In this document: positions 31,480 through 33,164 of the stretch, piece by piece | Layout of the letters: each line of letters starts with the position of its first letter | Position numbering within the stretch: the stretch's first letter is position 1 | Origin: Methylococcaceae bacterium UBA4132 | Lineage (GTDB): Bacteria > Pseudomonadota > Gammaproteobacteria > Methylococcales > Methylomonadaceae | Length of the DNA stretch: 33,164 nucleotides | Direction of reading: 5' to 3' | Assembly: GCA_002380945.1 (NCBI GenBank) | Contig: DFWO01000056.1 | Location: 1 to 33,164, forward strand | Translations under genes and position numbers: made by a program | The notes under the pieces: generated by a model | Told to the model about the DNA's origin: nothing | Seen by the model: only the letters and a program-made list of their open reading frames with translations | The model's database searches: none

Positions 31480-32877
31480 TTACAGTTTGCGTATATCAAC
31501 AAAATGACCTGCGGCGGCTGCGGCGGCTGCCATAGCGGGTGACACTAGGTGTGTTCTGCCGCCTTTACCTTGACGACCTTCAAAGTTACGGTTTGAAGTG
31601 GACGCACAGCGTTGACCTTTAGTCAGTTCGTCACCGTTCATGGCTAAACACATGGAACAACCTGGATCGCGCCATTCCCAACCTGCGTCGATAAAGATTT
31701 TATCTAAACCTTCGGCTTCGGCTTGGTCTTTAACGTGATATGAACCAGGCACGGCGATTGCGGTTACGCCATTAGCCACTTTTGTGCCTTTAGCGACTTC
31801 AGCGGCGGCGCGGAAGTCTTCAATACGTCCGTTAGTGCATGAGCCGATAAATACATAATCAATTTTGATGTCAGTAATCGGCATATTGGCGGTTAAGCCC
31901 ATATACGCTAACGCTGATTCACAGGCTTTGCGTTTACCTTCGTTATCAAAACTTTCTGGCGCGGGTACATTAGCATTCACACCAATCACTTGTTCAGGTG
32001 ATGTTCCCCATGACACTTGCGGCGCAATATCAGCGGCATCCAATGTCACTACAGCATCAAATTCCGCGCCTGCATCACTAGGTAAACTATTCCAATAAGC
32101 CAGAGCTTTTTCCCAGTTGTCACCTTTAGGGGCAAATTCTTTACCATTCAGGTATTCGTAAGTTTTTTCATCGGGTGCGACTAAACCAGCTCTTGCGCCT
32201 GCTTCAATCGCCATATTACACAGCGTCATGCGTCCTTCCATCGACAGCTTTTTAATGGCATCGCCTGCATATTCAATCACATAACCTGTACCACCAGCGG
32301 TACCGATTTTGCCAATGATGGCAAGCGCGATGTCTTTGGCAGTGCTGTATTTAGACAGTTCGCCGTTGACTTGTACCAGCATGGTTTTGGATTTTTTCTG
32401 TGGCAAAGTTTGCGTTGCCATAACGTGTTCAACTTCGGAGGTGCCGATACCAAACGCCAATGCACCAAACGCGCCATGCGTTGCGGTGTGGCTATCACCA
32501 CATACGACCACCATACCAGGATGTACAAAACCGTGTTCAGGCACAACAACATGAATCACGCCATTGTTGTGGCTTTTCATGTCGTATAAGTTCAAACCGT
32601 TTTCTTTGCAGTTATCTGCCATCACTTCGATTTGTTTTTTAGCAATCGGATCGGCAATCGGTAAATGACGGTTTTTAGTCGGTACGCAATGATCCATCGT
32701 CGCCAAAATACTGTGCGGATTACGGACTTTGCGGCCTGAAATTTTCAAACCTTCAAAGGCTTGTGGGCTGGTGACTTCGTGCATCAAATGACGGTCAACA
32801 TAAATTAATGGGGCTTGACCTTCCACGTCTACGACAAGGTGACTGTCCCAAATTTTTTCGTACATGGTTTTTTTCAT
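31480..32877 (-). CDS. leuC: 3-isopropylmalate dehydratase large subunit LeuC
   Basis: Starting at ATG 32877, which has GGAAG at the right distance, gives 465 residues; an ATG four codons further upstream lacks such a site. The aconitase-type [4Fe-4S] ligands are present: VFIGSCTNGR near 345 and GCSMC at C407 and C410, the same numbers as in E. coli. It works with LeuD in leucine synthesis and, with CimA nearby, probably in the citramalate route to isoleucine. No leader peptide or attenuator was recognised in 32878-33086. Confidence 0.97.
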   Translation of the reverse strand: MKKTMYEKIWDSHLVVDVEGQAPLIYVDRHLMHEVTSPQAFEGLKISGRKVRNPHSILATMDHCVPTKNRHLPIADPIAKKQIEVMADNCKENGLNLYDMKSHNNGVIHVVVPEHGFVHPGMVVVCGDSHTATHGAFGALAFGIGTSEVEHVMATQTLPQKKSKTMLVQVNGELSKYSTAKDIALAIIGKIGTAGGTGYVIEYAGDAIKKLSMEGRMTLCNMAIEAGARAGLVAPDEKTYEYLNGKEFAPKGDNWEKALAYWNSLPSDAGAEFDAVVTLDAADIAPQVSWGTSPEQVIGVNANVPAPESFDNEGKRKACESALAYMGLTANMPITDIKIDYVFIGSCTNGRIEDFRAAAEVAKGTKVANGVTAIAVPGSYHVKDQAEAEGLDKIFIDAGWEWRDPGCSMCLAMNGDELTKGQRCASTSNRNFEGRQGKGGRTHLVSPAMAAAAAAAGHFVDIRKL

Positions 32878-33086
32878 GATTTCTTCCAAAGATTATTGCG
32901 TGTTACAGCGTTGTTTATGGCGATATTCTAGCATTAGAACGATTATTAAAGATAACCTAGGCGGATTTTTTGCATGATGAGCTTCTACAATATTTTGACA
33001 AACTCAGGTTAAGATAATGGTCACTTCAATAGTTACAAAGCTTCATATTATCAATTGCGCTGTTCTTTTAGCCAACCCAACTGATG

Positions 33087-33164
33087 TGTCAACACTTATC
33101 AGGACAAAAAGTTAAGCAGTTTTTAGCTGCATTTCGTAGTTGACGGGCGAGACATAGCCATTGC
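33087..33164 (-). mobile_element. End of an IS3-type insertion sequence, truncated by the window edge
   Basis: The tail of a transposase frame (33112-33164) is followed on its 3' side by about 25 bases that include TGTCAACACTTATCAGG at 33087-33103, which I take to be the terminal inverted repeat. The other end lies outside the window, so the boundary is an estimate. Confidence 0.55.
33112..33164 (-). CDS. C-terminal end of an IS3-family transposase (partial)
   Basis: The minus strand is open from the window edge to TAA at 33112-33114 and encodes NGYVSPVNYEMQLKTA. The NG-SPV-YE pattern is the usual C terminus of IS3-family OrfB integrase-type transposases (similar to LSPVEYE endings). Only 16 residues are visible, so catalytic residues cannot be checked. 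Confidence 0.6.
   Translation of the reverse strand, partial: NGYVSPVNYEMQLKTA

Noticed and set aside
32878..33086. Leucine attenuator upstream of leuC
   Set aside because: No short ORF with clustered leucine codons followed by a terminator was found.
1..33164. CRISPR array, integrase, phage genes
   Set aside because: No regularly spaced repeats and no integrase or phage structural genes are seen; the repeats present are isolated palindromes or pairs.

Overview
The window looks like a chromosomal segment of a gammaproteobacterium, most likely a sulfur-oxidising chemoautotroph of the Beggiatoa/Thiothrix type. This is inferred from EttA, RlmD, NrdR-RibD-RibB, GlnK-AmtB and GlnA proteins of gammaproteobacterial character. 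Further support comes from a DabA-type inorganic carbon uptake module, a ROCO GTPase typical of large multicellular bacteria, a moderately AT-rich composition (judged by eye) and many dispersed palindromic repeats. No search was run, so the taxonomic call is an inference.

Layout. 1-490: a decayed TPR gene cut off by a perfect palindrome. 525-3212 (minus): nrdR-ribD-ribB operon, with a RibB fusion whose GTP cyclohydrolase II half has lost zinc ligands. 3456-5558: ettA facing a DUF3597 gene. 5686-10542: a metal-handling neighbourhood, with smbP on one side and, divergently, a DapDC-like PLP decarboxylase followed by copA and copB. 10641-15743: a nitrogen-assimilation block, glnK-amtB, an outer-membrane porin and glnA. 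Two minus-strand sigma-54 promoters and three NtrC-like sites are readable, and they place the porin in the nitrogen regulon with glnK-amtB. 15807-19194: an accessory segment with a small membrane protein, a 52-codon ORF and an 878-residue ROCO GTPase, bounded on both sides by near-identical 37-nt copies of the glnA terminator. 19247-20720 (minus): a DUF2780 exported protein, a TIGR02647 protein and a cytidylate-kinase-like protein. 20903-25620: a NuoM-like proton-channel subunit plus DabA, a predicted CO2/bicarbonate uptake pair. 25689-26243: an RRM-like protein and tRNA-His. 26358-32877 (minus): rlmD, a Leptospira-type citramalate synthase (cimA), a HEPN-like accessory gene between two palindromic repeats, and leuD-leuC. 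33087-33164: the end of an IS3-type insertion sequence running off the window.

How it fits together. The core genes cover riboflavin synthesis, ammonium uptake and assimilation, carbon uptake for autotrophy, and isoleucine/leucine precursor synthesis (CimA with LeuCD). The accessory material is copper handling, the ROCO and HEPN proteins, and the repeats. The most interesting items are the ROCO island between duplicated terminators, the sigma-54/NtrC control of a porin, the NuoM-type partner of DabA, a 94-nt promoter-plus-start-codon segment present both at dabB and upstream of cimA, and a palindromic repeat that has become part of the copB reading frame.
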